This document shows positions 5,053 to 6,863 of a stretch of 6,863 nucleotides of DNA, piece by piece. The notes under the pieces were generated by a model. It searched no databases. It saw nothing but the letters and a program-made list of their open reading frames with translations, and had not been told where the DNA came from. A program made the translations under genes and the position numbers. Source of the DNA: DTU080 sp050945315 (GTDB lineage Bacteria > Bacillota > Limnochordia > DTU080); the NCBI GenBank assembly GCA_050945315.1, contig JBMNSS010000148.1, positions 1 through 6,863 on the forward strand, read 5' to 3'. Within the stretch, counting starts at the first letter, position 1, and each line of letters starts with the position of its first letter.

Positions 5053-6320
5053 CCTGCGGCCGCCATGGCCTGCCGAATCTGGATTCCGTCAACCTCCGGC
5101 AACGACACTGAGGAGGATGCCGCCCTGGCCGAGGCCAGGCCGATCGCCTCGCCCATGGCGACCGCGTTGGTGGTCACCCGGTACGAAGCGTGGGCGTAGA
5201 AATCGCCGCTCACACAACGACCGGCCAGACCCAGATTGTCGACATCCCGGGCTATGAGGGATCGCAATGGTACATTGTACGGCTTGACGGTGATGCCCTC
5301 GGAGTATGATGTCACTTCTTCATCTTCTTCCCTGGTCAAAGCGTGGACGTCCACACCAAATCTGACCAGGCAGATGCCGTCATCGAAACGGGCACCGCTG
5401 CGAATGTCATTCACCGTCAGTTGATATCTTCCCGCGATTCTCCTCCCCTCCCTGATGCCGATATGTGCTGAAGTGCTTACCAGGCGCGCCTGTTTCCATT
5501 CAGGCAGCTTCCGTAGAGCCCGAACCGCTTCGTTAAGCTGCTTGCGCCCTTCGAACGTGGCGCGGCTGAGCGCCGCGGTATCATCACACGGAATCCCGTA
5601 GGCATGGTGCACTGATATACAGCACAAATCAGGGTGCGGAAGACGCCAGAGAGACGGTTTACGATAGGTGGGCACAAATCCGACTGACTCCAGTAATTCC
5701 AGAAAAGCCAACTTGTCCTGGGTACTCATCGTCCCGGGTTCGTCAGAAGGAGCGCCACTGATGATGCCGATCACAGTCGCCGGTTGGGTCTGACTGGTCT
5801 GAGGATGCCCGACGGAATAATCACAGCCCGCCTGAGCGGCAAACTGGCCATTCCCCGTGGCATCAATGAATACTTTTCCGATGAAGGCTTCCCGTCCACC
5901 GTAACTCTCGGTGATCACTGCTGTAATCTCACGTTCATGAACCACCGCAGCGACCACACGGGTATACAACCGCACGTCGACACCGACTTCGGCGCACAGC
6001 CCATCCAGGATGTATTTCATAGCCTCAACATCGTATGTGTACTTGCCTCGTCCCGACCTTGGAAGATGACCGTCATGGGCTTGGAGGCGTGCAGTGATCT
6101 CCTCCATGATGCCACCTTTTCCGACGGCGTCGAGTATAACGCACAACTGGCCAGCGGTCCAGGTCCCACCCAGACAGCCTTCGCTTTCTATGATCAGAGT
6201 CTTGGCACCGTTTCGCGCCGCGGAGAGGCCCGCGCTGACACCCGCAGGTCCCCCTCCGCACACGATGACATCATACTCTCCTGCCACCGGCACGCGGCGG
6301 CCCGGCTCATTTACGGTCAT
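5040..6320 (-). CDS. FAD-dependent oxidoreductase (FAD_oxidored family)
   Basis: A 426-residue flavoprotein. The N-terminal Rossmann motif is clear: DVIVCGGGPAGVSA (residues 17-30), then Glu45 in LIIES to bind the adenosine ribose, followed by LGGTWTAGQ. DATGNG (153-158) is the second FAD-binding motif, IGIREGRRIAG (287-297) is typical of this family, and NLGLAGRCVSG (362-372) with NAVAMGEAIGLAS (385-397) forms the C-terminal FAD-contacting end. The ATG at 6318-6320 has AGGAGGA (6331-6337) 10 nt upstream. No signal peptide or membrane segment is seen, so it is probably cytosolic. Members often sit in carbohydrate-use loci, but reactions are rarely known and the substrate here is not predictable. 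It is 43 nt downstream of a solute-binding protein gene on the same strand, so probably in one operon with it. Confidence 0.9.
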   Translation of the reverse strand: MTVNEPGRRVPVAGEYDVIVCGGGPAGVSAGLSAARNGAKTLIIESEGCLGGTWTAGQLCVILDAVGKGGIMEEITARLQAHDGHLPRSGRGKYTYDVEAMKYILDGLCAEVGVDVRLYTRVVAAVVHEREITAVITESYGGREAFIGKVFIDATGNGQFAAQAGCDYSVGHPQTSQTQPATVIGIISGAPSDEPGTMSTQDKLAFLELLESVGFVPTYRKPSLWRLPHPDLCCISVHHAYGIPCDDTAALSRATFEGRKQLNEAVRALRKLPEWKQARLVSTSAHIGIREGRRIAGRYQLTVNDIRSGARFDDGICLVRFGVDVHALTREEDEEVTSYSEGITVKPYNVPLRSLIARDVDNLGLAGRCVSGDFYAHASYRVTTNAVAMGEAIGLASARAASSSVSLPEVDGIQIRQAMAAAGYEI

Positions 6321-6330
6321 GGGTTATTGT

Positions 6331-6337
6331 TCCTCCT
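6331..6337 (-). promoter_or_regulatory. Ribosome binding site of the oxidoreductase gene
   Basis: On the minus strand AGGAGGA lies 10 nt before the ATG, a near-perfect Shine-Dalgarno sequence. Confidence 0.75.
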
Positions 6338-6345
6338 GTTTCTTT

Positions 6346-6363
6346 CCCATCTTGCGGGATGGG
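6346..6363 (-). other. Small intercistronic hairpin
   Basis: CCCATC (6346-6351) and GATGGG (6358-6363) form a 6-bp stem with a 6-nt loop immediately after the stop codon of the solute-binding protein gene, ahead of the oxidoreductase ribosome binding site. On the minus strand it is followed by AAAGAAAC and no T-run, so it is not an intrinsic terminator. It may protect the upstream message or set relative expression. Confidence 0.35.
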
Positions 6364-6863
6364 CTAGCGTCTTGAGGTCTCTTTGGCCTCACGCAGTATT
6401 GTAGCGACCCTTCTGGCCGCATCGTCAAGTACCGCCTTGGGGTTCAAAGAATGATCACGGAGCAGTCGCGTCCACTCAGAATTGAACAAGGCGGCAGCTT
6501 CATCATATCCCAAGATATTGGTTATCGGGTAGTTGGTCATCACTGCCTCCACGATCACCCCGAAGTACGGATTGACCTGATAGTACAGCCGGTCTCTGTT
6601 GTAGGCCGTGATCGGGCTGGGACGGCCTTGTCTGAGCACAAAATACCCCGCCGATTCCTTCGGGATGGTGAGCCAATGCAAGAGCTCCAGAGCTTCTTCC
6701 GGATGGGGGGTCGACGACGGAACGGCGTAATACCATCCGCCTCGGGTCGCGCCCGTCCACTGTGAATTCGGATGTTTAGGAGCCAGTCCGACTCCCAAAG
6801 GAAAGTCAGGGTCATCCGCCTTGACCTCACCCCAGACGTGGTTGCCCCGGGTGAACATGGCTA
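6364..6863 (-). CDS. Extracellular solute-binding protein (family 1), C-terminal part
   Basis: About 166 codons at the 3' end of a gene that continues past the right edge. The frame is open to the window end, so the Met at 6856-6858 is internal (AMFTRGNHVWGE). The order of elements is that of family-1 ABC solute-binding proteins: AMFTRG, DFPLGVGLAPKHP (the usual 'dfgvaplPkgp' strand), GGWYYAVPSSTPHPEEALELLHWLT (normally 'ggwg.ai...skhpeeAw.fl.fl'), the domain-closing helix region, and a long C-terminal helix ending AATILREAKETSRR-like. It would lie outside the membrane as a lipoprotein and feed sugars or related solutes to an ABC permease. The ligand is unknown. It precedes the FAD oxidoreductase by 43 nt, suggesting shared transcription and perhaps a shared substrate. 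The signal peptide is outside the window. Confidence 0.85.
   Translation of the reverse strand, partial: AMFTRGNHVWGEVKADDPDFPLGVGLAPKHPNSQWTGATRGGWYYAVPSSTPHPEEALELLHWLTIPKESAGYFVLRQGRPSPITAYNRDRLYYQVNPYFGVIVEAVMTNYPITNILGYDEAAALFNSEWTRLLRDHSLNPKAVLDDAARRVATILREAKETSRR

Overview
The window looks like ordinary chromosome from an uncultured, moderately GC-rich bacterium. Three of the four complete plus-strand genes appear to start at TTG behind good Shine-Dalgarno sites. There is one consensus sigma-A/sigma-70 promoter, intrinsic terminators, and two family-1 type solute-binding protein fragments. With the trpB leader described below, this points weakly to a Bacillota-like lineage. That placement is inference; no marker gene is present.

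Region 1 (1-2191, plus strand) is a probable operon. It holds the C-terminal end of an extracellular solute-binding protein, an M55 (DppA-like) zinc D-aminopeptidase with all metal ligands intact, and a protein with the fold signature of M14 cytosolic-type carboxypeptidases. The zinc-binding HxxE of the last protein has become NxxQ and the other zinc-site motifs are eroded, so it is probably a pseudoenzyme. The spacings are 25 and 37 nt.

Region 2 (2192-3982) is the most interesting part. A 506-nt gap holds two hairpins, a tandem 8-bp repeat, and a perfect TTGACA-N17-TATAAT promoter. The promoter is followed by a leader of about 213 nt in front of trpB (tryptophan synthase beta). In order, the leader has a 5' stem-loop with a lopsided internal loop, a run of seven exact (G/U)AG triplets on a 5-nt pitch with one CAG between them, a TTNTTT pause-like motif, and an intrinsic terminator. 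Three of the GAG triplets overlap the 5' arm of a 9-bp antiterminator that competes with the terminator. This is the architecture of TRAP (MtrB) attenuation of the Bacillus trp operon, here placed in front of a single-gene trpB unit that ends in its own terminator and has no trpA beside it.

Region 3 (4090-5052, plus) is a stand-alone PD-(D/E)XK nuclease of the RecB/Cas4/AddB type with a probable four-cysteine iron-sulfur site. Its 3' end overlaps by 13 nt the end of a converging minus-strand gene.

Region 4 (5040-6863, minus) holds an FAD-dependent oxidoreductase (FAD_oxidored type) directly downstream of a second family-1 solute-binding protein that runs off the window. This suggests an import-plus-oxidation locus for an unknown, probably carbohydrate-like, substrate. 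No RNA gene for tRNA or rRNA, CRISPR array, insertion sequence or phage gene was seen.
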